Source of the DNA: Agarivorans albus
Lineage (GTDB): Bacteria > Pseudomonadota > Gammaproteobacteria > Enterobacterales > Celerinatantimonadaceae
Reading direction: 5' to 3'
NCBI RefSeq assembly: GCF_019670105.1
Contig: NZ_AP023032.1
Coordinates: forward strand, 3,793,501 to 3,857,500
Length of the DNA: 64,000 nucleotides
Below, piece by piece: positions 18,815 through 27,260 of this stretch. Each line of letters starts with the position of its first letter. Positions within the stretch are counted from its first letter, which is position 1. The notes below the pieces were generated by a model. It was not told the origin of the DNA. It saw only the letters and a program-made list of their open reading frames with translations, and made no database searches. The position numbers and the translations under genes were made by a program.

Positions 18815-19086
18815 AATGCAATTAACGTATTGATTTTAAATCATTAAAAATCAATGAGGTTGGCAAAGGGTTACATTCAGGGTTACTTAAACTAATCGTC
18901 AACTTAAAATAATAAATAAACTACACCCAGATTACTCAATTCAAACTAAATTTATGCGTATGCATCCCCCACACATTACTAATCTGCCTTACAACTTCTA
19001 TCATTGGTTTTCTGTCGGTGCAGCAACAAAAAATTACTTAGCAACCAATAAAACAGCCTTTGCTCAACTAAGCCTGAACAATCCTT

Positions 19087-19632
19087 TTACAATCGCAGTG
19101 CAGCCGTCACTTTCTGTTGCTCATTACACAAATAACTCACCCGATAATAAGATGCCTCAAAGCCTGCTAGCGAAATAACCTGATTAGCCGGAATAACCTC
19201 TCCAGCAGTATTGGTGATCTCTTGTGCGAAGCTGACTGAATTAGCCACTTTTAAATTAGCAATAACTGGTTCAGGCAAACCGTGGCTTAAATCCACCGCT
19301 AAGGCCTTACCATCGAGGTACAAGGTTTTATGTTGAGCGCTTAAAATGTTGTGTTCGACCCTTACCCCACCCTCGGCAGCACAACTAAGTTTGAATATGC
19401 CGTAATGCTTAACCAAACCTACCAAGCCATGAATGTTCGATTTAAGCACTCCCGCACTAGTGAACAGTTCTTTATAGGTGATTTGCGCATTGTTACTAAT
19501 GGTTTCGTTGGGTTGGTTTTTAACCCTAAAGCTGTTGTAGGCAAACAAGCTAGGAGACACAAGCAATGCGAACAAGCCCAGCCAAATAATCGATTTCAAA
19601 ACCCACTCCTTGTAATGACCAATTTGTTGCAT
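19087..19632 (-). CDS. Hypothetical exported or membrane-anchored protein
   Basis: A 181-residue protein with one N-terminal hydrophobic segment (about 13-32, IIWLGLFALLVSPSLFA) after a charged start, so it is either anchored or secreted. The remaining ~150 residues look like a beta-rich periplasmic domain with two Cys (about 84 and 168) that could form a disulfide. I do not recognise the family. The start has an AGGGAAG ribosome site 5 bases upstream. It is the first gene inside the left boundary of the island and lies downstream of the chemoreceptor gene on the same strand, about 97 bp away, so co-transcription is possible. Confidence 0.65.
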   Translation of the reverse strand: MQQIGHYKEWVLKSIIWLGLFALLVSPSLFAYNSFRVKNQPNETISNNAQITYKELFTSAGVLKSNIHGLVGLVKHYGIFKLSCAAEGGVRVEHNILSAQHKTLYLDGKALAVDLSHGLPEPVIANLKVANSVSFAQEITNTAGEVIPANQVISLAGFEASYYRVSYLCNEQQKVTAALRL

Positions 19633-19728
19633 GTTGCTTCCCTAGTTGATAACGCTTAGTTCAGGCTATCAACCACTGAGCCTTGCTTTACTTAACGCAG
19701 CACATCCTTGTGCTTTATCTGGCGCTCT

Positions 19729-21750
19729 TTACACTTTAAAACCCAATACCAGCTCATTTTGCTGATGGGCTAATTCGTCGAGCTTATTACTCACTTTAGC
19801 TACAAGCTTCATTGAGTGAGTATTGGAATCAGCAACGTTATTAATATCCTCCAAGCTACGAGCAATCATATTGGCGGTAGTCGTTTGCTCTTCAGCGGCA
19901 TGAGCTATTTGATAGCTCATTTGGCTAATTTCGGCGATGCTGGTTTGAATATCATTCATGGCTTTATTAGCTTGCTCTGAATGCTCCACGCTGTTTTGCA
20001 TTTCACTCACACAGCGTTGAATCACTGCGTTAGCATCTTCTGATTTATCTTGTAAACCTTGGATCATTTCTTCAATTTCGCTGGTTGCATCAGTGGTGCG
20101 TTTTGCCAACACTCTCACTTCGTCGGCCACTACCGAGAAGCCACGCCCCTGCTCACCCGCCCTAGCAGCTTCGATGGCGGCATTTAGCGCTAATAAGTTG
20201 GTTTGCATCGCTATTTGCTGAATTACGTCGAGAATAGAGCCAATGTCTACACTCATTTGCTGCACCGCAGAAACCGCGTCTACCGACTCATTAAGTTGAC
20301 CAGATAGGGTATTAATAGTGGCTGTGTTGTTGCTCATTACTAAACTACCGGTGCGCACTGCAGACTCTACATCGCCCACCTTTTGCATCGAGCTTCTCGC
20401 ACTTGCCTCTACATCTTTAACTGAGTGCTCCATTTCGGTCATGGCGGTCGCAACAGTAGCCGTTTGATGGCGCTGCTCGCCAAGGCGATCACTTGATTCC
20501 GACATAGCAGACTGGTTTTGCGCAGACACTTCGGCCAGGTTAGTAGAAGTTACCCCAAGCTTTTGCAAAATGCTCTGCAAGTGACTCGCTAAGGTATTAA
20601 TGTGCGCGCCCAATTGTTCAAATTCGATAAAGCTATGGTTATCCACTCGCTGGCGCATATCACCAGCGGTAAGCGCTTCTAAGGTCTGCAGCATACTGGC
20701 TAAAGGCTTGCGCACGTTACGAGAGAGGATCCACGCCAAAAACAATAAGAAGACACTCACCACGCCACCAATAACAAAAGCATGCTGGTAACTATCGCGG
20801 TAAATAGATTCGGCACTATCTATAGCGCTATCTTTGAGTACGTTAGCCGCTTGTCTAAACTCGCCTAAAATGGCTAGCGCGCTATCTACCTCTTCGGCCA
20901 GCACTGCAATATTTTGATACAGTAAGTTGCGTGATTTAACCGAGCGGTGATGTAAGTCTAATACCCCACCCTTTTTGCCTACGTCTTGAATAAACTGTTC
21001 AGTTGCTTGGTCAAAATGCTGGCTAAGTTCGGGCAATTGTGTGGCTAGGCCTTGGTAAGAAAAATTAAGCCTGGTAACACTTCGCTTATTGTTTTTGATT
21101 GCCTCGGCAATGGCTTTCACATCATCACTAGCCAAGGCATCTGAGGTAATGGTTTCGGTTTGTTTTAGTTTTTCAAAATAGCTTTTAGCCATTAGTTTTA
21201 TGGCTAGATCATCTTGGCTATTTACAAACTCGCTCATGCCTAAGCGCAATTCGGTTTGCAGTTGTTGAAAACGGCGAGCGGTTATTCGGCGCTCACTTTG
21301 AGCAGAAAGTTGGTTACGGTAGTTAGCCATAGCCAGTTTAGATTCGGCAAAATAACGTTGCTCTAGTTCTTCTAATGCAAACAGTTGCTCAGTTAGTGAA
21401 GAACCTTTAGGTGTAGCTTGCTTAAGTTTTGCCAGAGCTGCTAAAAATGCTTGATGGTCTTGCTCAAATTTATCGGCAAACTCTTGCTGCTTGGCGCTGT
21501 TTTCCGTGGTAAGAAAATCTTTAAAAGTTTTATCGGCAATCAGCAAGTTTACACTGGTGAGATTGGAATAGGTGACTAGAGGAAGTGCATCGGAGTTCAC
21601 CATCAGCAGTTGCTGGTGAACCCGACTAGTGCCATTAAGCATTAAAACAACAGTAACAATAAACAGCGACACCATTACCGCAAAGCCTAAGTACATACGC
21701 CTTACCAAAGAGGTATTGCGGGCTTTTTTATTTGAGAACAATCTAATCAT
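19729..21750 (-). CDS. Methyl-accepting chemotaxis protein
   Basis: A 673-residue chemoreceptor. A first membrane segment (about 20-40) is followed by a long helical periplasmic domain (about 41-325), a second membrane segment (about 327-347), a HAMP domain, and a cytoplasmic signalling domain. The hairpin tip reads [20 protein letters not shown], the near-invariant CheA/CheW contact. No C-terminal NWETF-type methyltransferase tether is seen. It would report a periplasmic ligand to the flagellar motor. Its position between the island boundary and the porin suggests, but does not show, a sugar-related stimulus. None of the GAAAGCGCTTWC operators lies in its 326-bp upstream gap. Confidence 0.93.
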   Translation of the reverse strand: MIRLFSNKKARNTSLVRRMYLGFAVMVSLFIVTVVLMLNGTSRVHQQLLMVNSDALPLVTYSNLTSVNLLIADKTFKDFLTTENSAKQQEFADKFEQDHQAFLAALAKLKQATPKGSSLTEQLFALEELEQRYFAESKLAMANYRNQLSAQSERRITARRFQQLQTELRLGMSEFVNSQDDLAIKLMAKSYFEKLKQTETITSDALASDDVKAIAEAIKNNKRSVTRLNFSYQGLATQLPELSQHFDQATEQFIQDVGKKGGVLDLHHRSVKSRNLLYQNIAVLAEEVDSALAILGEFRQAANVLKDSAIDSAESIYRDSYQHAFVIGGVVSVFLLFLAWILSRNVRKPLASMLQTLEALTAGDMRQRVDNHSFIEFEQLGAHINTLASHLQSILQKLGVTSTNLAEVSAQNQSAMSESSDRLGEQRHQTATVATAMTEMEHSVKDVEASARSSMQKVGDVESAVRTGSLVMSNNTATINTLSGQLNESVDAVSAVQQMSVDIGSILDVIQQIAMQTNLLALNAAIEAARAGEQGRGFSVVADEVRVLAKRTTDATSEIEEMIQGLQDKSEDANAVIQRCVSEMQNSVEHSEQANKAMNDIQTSIAEISQMSYQIAHAAEEQTTTANMIARSLEDINNVADSNTHSMKLVAKVSNKLDELAHQQNELVLGFKV

Positions 21751-22076
21751 ACATCACCAAGAATTTACTATGTTGACAATATCCATAACAACGACATAAC
21801 TAATTACCAGTAAAATAAATACTCCTATCAAAACCATTATCTGACTCCTAAGTTGGCAAGTAGTTAAAAAAGGACGAGACAAAAGCGCTACTAAATACAG
21901 TCCTACACAAACAGTATTCGTGGTTACTTAAGCTAGCGTGCAATTGTTCAGCTCTCTATTGCTCGCTGCCTAGTTAACCGCGTTATTGCCTCGCCTACCC
22001 CAATAAAAAGGTAAAGAACGAAAGGAAACGTTTTGAACTAGCTAGAGCCTCTAATTAAGTAGAGGCTCTAAAGGGT
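21751..22076. other. Intergenic region between the chemoreceptor and porin genes
   Basis: No gene is seen. It holds the inverted repeat at 22043-22070 that probably ends the porin transcript, and presumably the chemoreceptor promoter. Confidence 0.5.
22043..22070 (-). terminator. Hairpin after the LamB-like porin gene
   Basis: An 11-bp perfect stem TAGAGCCTCTA (22043-22053) / TAGAGGCTCTA (22060-22070), 7 bp beyond the porin stop. The following T-tract is poor, so termination may be partial. Confidence 0.55.
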
Positions 22077-23429
22077 TTACCACCACACGTCGGCTTGGAA
22101 ACCTAAGATGAAGTCACTATCTGATTCACCCGATTCGTTAGTATGAGTCCACGACTTAGGCAGATATGTAGCTAAGAAACGAATTTCTGGAGCAGGTCCC
22201 ATACCGGTAGGTAAGATGAAGGTTGGTGCAACCGTAATTTTAGACTGGTTAGACGTGGCGCCACTCCAGTTGTTATGCACATAACCTAATTCACCCTGCA
22301 CGTAGAAGTGGTCACTTACTGGGAACGTTGGGCGAACCATTGCAGAAATCCAGTAGTCGTAACTACCTAGATCATTTTCGTGGTGGTCATTGTATTGACC
22401 TTGAATAGACGGGAAGAAGCCAATGCCATTATCTAAGGTGTAACCGCCCCACAGTAATAAACGTGCCGAGGTATCTTTCTCATCAACCATAGTTAACAAG
22501 CGGTTGGCATCACCACCAGCAGACGCTGAACTCCAGGTCCAATCTGGGTGTTCACCTTGGAACTGCGAACCAGGGTGGTAAGCGTTATAAGAAGTGATAG
22601 TACCTGCTAGCAAGTTGCCCGAACCTAAACCTTTACCGGCTTGAGCAATAATTTTAGAGAAGCCATTACCAGGAATACCAAAGAAGCTATTAAGGGTATA
22701 AATAGCGGTTAAATCGTAGCCCGTTTCGGCCCACTCTTTACCATCCATATCCCAGTTATCTGGCATGGTTTTATACATAGCAGACAGTTCAAGCGCGCCA
22801 TAAGTCACACCAAATTGAAAGGCATGCATGATGTTATTAAGGTTTTCTAAATTACCTGCATCGTCAGTCGCCCAACGGTCAATATCAGGGTCTACGCGAT
22901 CACTGGCAATGTAGGCAAAATCCAGCAGTGCATCACCCACTTCGTAGCCAGTAATACCTACACCGGTACCCGACATATCACTGTAGAAAAAGTCGGTCAT
23001 AAAGATGTAGTTATCTTTACCGTATTCTCGTTTACCACCCCAGAACACGCCACTTGAGGACATGCCATCAAACTCGATAAATAACTGGCCAAAACCCATT
23101 TGGAAGGCATCGGCGCTGGCGCTTAGAGAACTCTCCTGGCCGTAGTCGCCTAAGCCAACATTTACTTTAACTGAGCGGCCATCATCAAAGGCCCAAGTAT
23201 TAGCAAAGTTAAGGCTAGCATCGTTATCGGCTTCCAAGCCTAAACGACCTAAGGTTTCTTTTTGGCCTGCAAAATTAGATTTTTTAAAATCGTTTTCGGC
23301 ACTTGTTAGTAGCCCTGCACGAAAGTAGCCATGAAACTCAAAACCTTCGGTAGACGCATTAGCACCACCAGAGAGAGACAAGCTAGACACTGCAGCTAAG
23401 CACGCAAGCGATAGTTTAGACAATTTCAT
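22077..23429 (-). CDS. LamB/maltoporin-type outer-membrane carbohydrate porin
   Basis: A 450-residue porin. The signal peptide runs about 1-25 (LACLAAVSSLSLSGGANA), followed by FEFHGYFRAGLL, the first beta strand typical of LamB. A later block WGGKREYGKDNYIFMTDFFYSDMSG corresponds to the conserved LamB constriction-loop region, and the chain ends in a strand terminating with aromatic residues (ADVWW), as expected for outer-membrane barrels. The start at 23429 follows a GGAGTT ribosome site; an upstream in-frame ATG at 23582 would add 51 non-signal residues. Two LacI-type operators lie 51 and 223 bp upstream. By context it should pass beta-glucan oligosaccharides rather than maltodextrins. Confidence 0.88.
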   Translation of the reverse strand: MKLSKLSLACLAAVSSLSLSGGANASTEGFEFHGYFRAGLLTSAENDFKKSNFAGQKETLGRLGLEADNDASLNFANTWAFDDGRSVKVNVGLGDYGQESSLSASADAFQMGFGQLFIEFDGMSSSGVFWGGKREYGKDNYIFMTDFFYSDMSGTGVGITGYEVGDALLDFAYIASDRVDPDIDRWATDDAGNLENLNNIMHAFQFGVTYGALELSAMYKTMPDNWDMDGKEWAETGYDLTAIYTLNSFFGIPGNGFSKIIAQAGKGLGSGNLLAGTITSYNAYHPGSQFQGEHPDWTWSSASAGGDANRLLTMVDEKDTSARLLLWGGYTLDNGIGFFPSIQGQYNDHHENDLGSYDYWISAMVRPTFPVSDHFYVQGELGYVHNNWSGATSNQSKITVAPTFILPTGMGPAPEIRFLATYLPKSWTHTNESGESDSDFILGFQADVWW

Positions 23430-23479
23430 TTTAACTCCATTAAAAGTCAGTATTTTCCATATAAAACAACCATCAAAAA

Positions 23480-23491
23480 GTAAGCGCTTTC
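23480..23491. promoter_or_regulatory. LacI-type operator upstream of the porin gene, proximal
   Basis: GTAAGCGCTTTC, a near-perfect palindrome belonging to the family of twelve across the island. It lies 51 bp upstream of the porin start. Confidence 0.75.
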
Positions 23492-23651
23492 TTTTCTTGG
23501 CTAAAAAAATGAAAATCTCTAATGCACAAAGCTCACAAAACAGCCACAAACGGCTTAATGAGACAAAGACCAGTAAAAACACATTAAAAAACTTTCATTT
23601 TTAGTATAAATATTTAGCAAATAACATAATGTGACCGCCCCCACACAAAAA

Positions 23652-23663
23652 GAAAGCGCTTAC
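23652..23663. promoter_or_regulatory. LacI-type operator upstream of the porin gene, distal
   Basis: GAAAGCGCTTAC, 172 bp from the proximal site. The 391-bp gap 23430-23820 contains these two sites, an AT-rich stretch and the MalM-like gene's inverted repeat, with no gene. Confidence 0.75.
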
Positions 23664-23757
23664 TATTTGAATTTAAATGAATTAAATATATATAAATCAA
23701 AGAGTTATATGAATAAAATCAAGCTAAGTGGAGATAGGTTAAGAATTTTGTAGCAAA

Positions 23758-23802
23758 TTCACACTCTACGTTACCAGCGGGCGCAGTTAACTAGAGTGTG
23801 AA
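23758..23802 (-). terminator. Inverted repeat after the MalM-like gene
   Basis: TTCACACTCTA (23758-23768) pairs perfectly with TAGAGTGTGAA (23792-23802) around a 23-base loop, 18 bp beyond the stop. There is no clear T-tract, so a terminator or mRNA-stabilising role is uncertain. Confidence 0.45.
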
Positions 23803-23820
23803 GAAGGTTATAACTAAACT

Positions 23821-24792
23821 TTACTGTGCTTTTACAGCCTTAACAAAAACCTCATTGGCATTCACTAAACCTGCTTGCTCAGCGTCTTTAACTATTTTTA
23901 GAGCTTTATCATAGTTCCCATCGGCAACTGCTTGCTGAATAAGTTGCTCAAACATGGCCGCTACCTCTGGTTCTATGCTAGATATTTGCGTATTGCTACT
24001 GGCTGAGTTAGCGGAAATACTATCGACACTAGATTGACTAGGTTCTACCTTTACAGCGCTATTGCTAGTTGTAACTACCGCAGCTGCAGCAAGCGCATCA
24101 GCATTTTGCTTCTCTGCTGGGACATAATCAAAAGCGAGGCGAGCGGCGCCAATGGCAGTATGTGGTACAGGCTTGTTCATATGAATCTTCATATTTACAT
24201 CTACTCTGCCAGTTTCTGCGGCCTTACTGTCTGGTGGGTTCAGCTTAGTTTGCTGCTGCATTGCTTCGGTGGTAGTAAACACCAATAGGTATTTCGCCTT
24301 TTGCTGGTCTCCGTAGCGGCTCGGCAGCAATATATTGCCGTAATAACGATCTACGCTAACAATAGAGCTGGGATCGTAGTTAATCGTAGTGTCGTCGAAT
24401 AACTGCAAAGGTTGATGATCTTCATCAAGCACCAAAATCGATGGTACAAACACACTATTTACTATAGGGGCCGATACATCAATATTGGTTGCTCCTTGCG
24501 CATTAGGTAGCTCAAATGCCTTTACAAAGGAGCGCCCAGAGCTAAAGTTAAATACCGGGTCACTGGCCGTAATAGTAAAATCTAACTTGCCTGGCGCAGT
24601 AACTAATTGGTAATCAAGCTGCTTTAAAGATTCACAACATATTGCAGCTTGCTTTAAGGCTGCATAACCTTCTTCTGGCGCAATTTTCTGAATATCTTTG
24701 GTATCGTCAGTTCCGTAGTCAACAATCATGCTTTGATTATTACTACAAGCGGTCAAGGCTAACACTATACTTGCGGCCAAAATTGTTTTCAT
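23821..24792 (-). CDS. MalM-like periplasmic lipoprotein
   Basis: A 323-residue lipoprotein with signal and lipobox VLALTAC (Cys near residue 16). The middle resembles MalM of the maltose operon: an early CCESLKQL block, a region predicting outcome strands with VFVPSILVLDE, and RYGDQQKAKYLLVFTT, the conserved MalM-like turn. MalM's molecular role is unknown even in E. coli, but it travels with LamB. Here it sits next to the LamB-like porin in the same orientation. The C-terminal ~90 residues are Ser/Ala-rich and end in a short helical repeat. The ATG at 24792 follows AGGGAA; an in-frame ATG 36 bp upstream is less likely. A LacI-type operator lies about 140 bp upstream. Confidence 0.82.
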   Translation of the reverse strand: MKTILAASIVLALTACSNNQSMIVDYGTDDTKDIQKIAPEEGYAALKQAAICCESLKQLDYQLVTAPGKLDFTITASDPVFNFSSGRSFVKAFELPNAQGATNIDVSAPIVNSVFVPSILVLDEDHQPLQLFDDTTINYDPSSIVSVDRYYGNILLPSRYGDQQKAKYLLVFTTTEAMQQQTKLNPPDSKAAETGRVDVNMKIHMNKPVPHTAIGAARLAFDYVPAEKQNADALAAAAVVTTSNSAVKVEPSQSSVDSISANSASSNTQISSIEPEVAAMFEQLIQQAVADGNYDKALKIVKDAEQAGLVNANEVFVKAVKAQ

Positions 24793-24933
24793 AACAGTTC
24801 CCTTTATCTCTAGCAATGCACGCCACACCGCGTGCTACGGGCCTTCCAGCCCTGCCACTTAGTACCTATAAATGTGTTCCGCTTAGCATTTTAGAGTAAA
24901 AACACCGACAAACTTCACGTTCAACACATCAAA

Positions 24934-24945
24934 GTAAGCGCTTTC
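24934..24945. promoter_or_regulatory. LacI-type operator between the malM-like gene and the diguanylate cyclase gene
   Basis: GTAAGCGCTTTC in the 274-bp divergent gap, 142 bp from the lipoprotein start and 122 bp from the diguanylate cyclase start. It could control either or both. Confidence 0.72.
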
Positions 24946-25066
24946 TTTTTATCAATGTAATAATTCTGCTGCCAAATACAAGGCAAATATTAATCAATAA
25001 CGCGTTTTGTGAGATGCCTACCAGATAGCATTACTGCGCCAAGCAATACCAGAGGTAACAAAAGTA

Positions 25067-26356
25067 ATGAAGTATTGTCGACAAGAAATCTACTATCCCT
25101 TGTTGGTGGTATTCACCATAAGCCTTATGTTGTGGCAACAGTTTGGTATGAACATGTCGCTAAACTACCCGGTTGATCAGCACTTTAATGCGACGGCACT
25201 TAACGATGACATAAATGGGGGAGCATCTGTTGGTACTCTTAAGGTTAACGATGCCAATGTCACTTTGCACTGCAAAACCGTAAACTCTCATACTTTTCCA
25301 TTTTGCAGTATGTTAATTCCACTTAAAGCCAAGCTAAAACAATATGCCGACTTATCTAAGTTTGACACTTTAACGATAGACTTAACCACCGTTGATCTAA
25401 GGCGCGACACTGTGCTGATTTACCTGCTCAATAATGAGCAAGACTTACCAAATGGTAATGACAGAATCAGCCATACTCGCGCCAATATTCAAGCCATCAA
25501 CCCAACCATTGGACGCGCTCAATATCAATTAGCGTTAAATCAGTTTTATGTGCCATCTTGGTGGGTATTTGCCAAACCCTACGGTATAGACACTGGTGCT
25601 AGGTTAGATAATGTAGAGTATTTACAAATTGCGACTGGCGACAATCGTTCACTTAAAGATTTAGAAATTACCCTGCATGCCTTTAGCTTTAGTGGTAAGT
25701 GGATAAACGCTAGAGATCTGTACTTTTTGCTGCTGTCGCTATGGATTGCCAGCATAGTGGTACATGCTATTTTCCTTGCCGGAAAAATGCGCAATAAATA
25801 CATAATATCGAAAAATAAAACTGAAGAGCTTAATAAAATCAATAGCTTTTTGAGCATTGAGCGCGATAAATATAAAACCATGGCAAAGCACGACCCCCTC
25901 ACTAAATTGCTTAATCGAGCCGGCTTAAGTAGCACACTCTCCACATTGATGAGTGAGTTCTCCCATTCATCTAAAGCAGCCAGCTTAATCATGTTTGATA
26001 TTGACCACTTTAAACAAATAAATGATCAACATGGTCATGATGTGGGAGACCAAGTATTAGTATCTATCAGTCAGCAAGTAGCAGAGGTTATTAGAGGCCA
26101 AGATGTATTTGCCCGCTGGGGCGGCGAAGAGTTTGTGATTGTGTGTCCCAATACCCAGTTAAAAGGGGCTTGTGTATTAGCCGAAAACATTAGATCACTT
26201 ATCGCGAACAGCCCGTTAATAGAGCAACAACAAGTAACCAGCTCCTTTGGCGTTGCACAGCTAAACTCGGCCAACATTGATACTTGGTTTAAGCGTGCGG
26301 ATGAAGCGCTATATAAGGCCAAAATGAATGGCCGAAACAAAATTGAATTTAGTTAA
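25067..26356 (+). CDS. Membrane diguanylate cyclase with periplasmic sensor region
   Basis: A 429-residue protein. A membrane segment (about 9-25) is followed by a ~190-residue periplasmic domain of unknown family, a second membrane segment (about 222-244), a short coiled coil, and a GGDEF domain (about 270-429). The domain has LTKLLNRAGL, FDIDHFKQINDQHGHDVGD and the active-site GGEEF. An RxxD (RGQD) lies exactly five residues before GGEEF, so the product-inhibition I-site is intact. It should make c-di-GMP in response to a periplasmic signal. It is divergent from the MalM-like gene across a shared LacI-type operator, and a binding-protein gene follows 2 bp downstream. Confidence 0.9.
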   Translation: MKYCRQEIYYPLLVVFTISLMLWQQFGMNMSLNYPVDQHFNATALNDDINGGASVGTLKVNDANVTLHCKTVNSHTFPFCSMLIPLKAKLKQYADLSKFDTLTIDLTTVDLRRDTVLIYLLNNEQDLPNGNDRISHTRANIQAINPTIGRAQYQLALNQFYVPSWWVFAKPYGIDTGARLDNVEYLQIATGDNRSLKDLEITLHAFSFSGKWINARDLYFLLLSLWIASIVVHAIFLAGKMRNKYIISKNKTEELNKINSFLSIERDKYKTMAKHDPLTKLLNRAGLSSTLSTLMSEFSHSSKAASLIMFDIDHFKQINDQHGHDVGDQVLVSISQQVAEVIRGQDVFARWGGEEFVIVCPNTQLKGACVLAENIRSLIANSPLIEQQQVTSSFGVAQLNSANIDTWFKRADEALYKAKMNGRNKIEFS

Positions 26357-26358
26357 AT

Positions 26359-27189
26359 ATGATGCGAATACTCATGCAGCCTTGGGCACAACAAACACTC
26401 GCTACTGCACTATTGCTAGGTCTATTGCTGCCCTATGATGCTATGGCTGATAACCCACAAACCATTAGTTATCCTAAGTTCAGCCAACGCTCAGAATATT
26501 TTGAAAAAGTTCTGGCACTTGCCCTAGCCAAAACCGAACAAGAGTATGGCATTGCCAATCTTCAACCTTTTGAGCGAGAGCTAAGCAATGAGCGCTTGCG
26601 CCGCTATTTACAAGACAAGCAATACATAGACGTAATGTGGTCCACAGCCACTAAACAGCGTAATAAAACACTGCGCCCTGTTAAGTTCGACTTATTACAA
26701 GGCCTTGGCCAATATCGCTTTTTGTTAGTACAAGCAGGCGATAGCAAGCGCTTTGAAAATATAAAGACTTTACGCCAACTTCGTCAATTTAGTGCAGGCT
26801 CTGGTACCTATTGGAGTGATACCAAAGTAATGCGTTACAACGGCATCGAGCCTGTTACTTCGGTAAACCATAGCTTATTACCTATGTTGGCCGCAGGCCG
26901 CTTTGATTACCTTTCACGCGGTGCGCATGAGGTATGGTCTGAGCTTGCAGCTCACACCAATCAGTTTGAATTACTGGATAACGTGGTTCTCAAGTACACT
27001 TGTCGATATTTTTTCTACGTGAATAAAGACAATATTGAGCTCGCAGAACGTTTAGAAAAAGGGCTTTATCTAGCTCTAAATGACGGCAGCTATAACCAGC
27101 TGTTTTTTAGTGAAAGCGACTTTAAGCAAGGCTGGGATAAACTCAACCAACTCGCTCCAGCAAGCATAATCACACTTAATCCACCCTAG
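26359..27189 (+). CDS. Periplasmic solute-binding-protein-like partner of the diguanylate cyclase
   Basis: A 276-residue secreted protein with a signal peptide of about 30 residues (LLLGLLLPYDAMA) and the overall pattern of family-3 periplasmic binding proteins: an ELSNERLRRYL segment, LRQLRQF, then a lobe with LPMLAAGRFDYLSRG near residues 175-190, which in this family marks the hinge return. No ABC permease or ATPase accompanies it. It begins 2 bp after the diguanylate cyclase stop, so the two are surely co-transcribed. A sensory role, presenting a ligand to the periplasmic domain of the cyclase, is an inference from this pairing. The ligand is unknown. Confidence 0.78.
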   Translation: MMRILMQPWAQQTLATALLLGLLLPYDAMADNPQTISYPKFSQRSEYFEKVLALALAKTEQEYGIANLQPFERELSNERLRRYLQDKQYIDVMWSTATKQRNKTLRPVKFDLLQGLGQYRFLLVQAGDSKRFENIKTLRQLRQFSAGSGTYWSDTKVMRYNGIEPVTSVNHSLLPMLAAGRFDYLSRGAHEVWSELAAHTNQFELLDNVVLKYTCRYFFYVNKDNIELAERLEKGLYLALNDGSYNQLFFSESDFKQGWDKLNQLAPASIITLNPP

Positions 27190-27214
27190 GATTAAACGCG
27201 CAAACCACACAACC

Positions 27215-27242
27215 AAAAAAGGAAGCCAAGGCTTCCTTTTTG
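27215..27242. terminator. Bidirectional terminator between convergent transcripts
   Basis: GGAAGCC (27221-27227), loop AA, GGCTTCC (27230-27236), with an A-tract on the left and T-tract on the right. It serves both the cyclase operon and the minus-strand glucan operon. Confidence 0.85.
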
Positions 27243-27260
27243 CTGAGTTAGCTATGCAAG

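Larger units (their letters stand above)
18588..19086. other. Gene-free stretch containing the left island boundary
   Basis: No convincing gene is seen in this 499-bp gap. It contains the truncated tRNA/terminator repeat (18750-18814). Just inside that lies a 9-bp inverted repeat ATTGATTTT/AAAATCAAT (about 18829-18856) that could be an old recombinase arm site, though this is speculative. A plus-strand frame beginning at 18954 overlaps the next minus-strand gene and shows no recognisable protein. Confidence 0.6.

Noticed and set aside
18954-19178. A 74-codon plus-strand frame at the island's left end
   Set aside because: It overlaps the minus-strand 181-residue gene and shows no family pattern.
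20669-20680. A GTAAGCGCTTCT sequence resembling the island operator
   Set aside because: It lies inside the chemoreceptor coding region, with two mismatches from the palindrome; probably chance.
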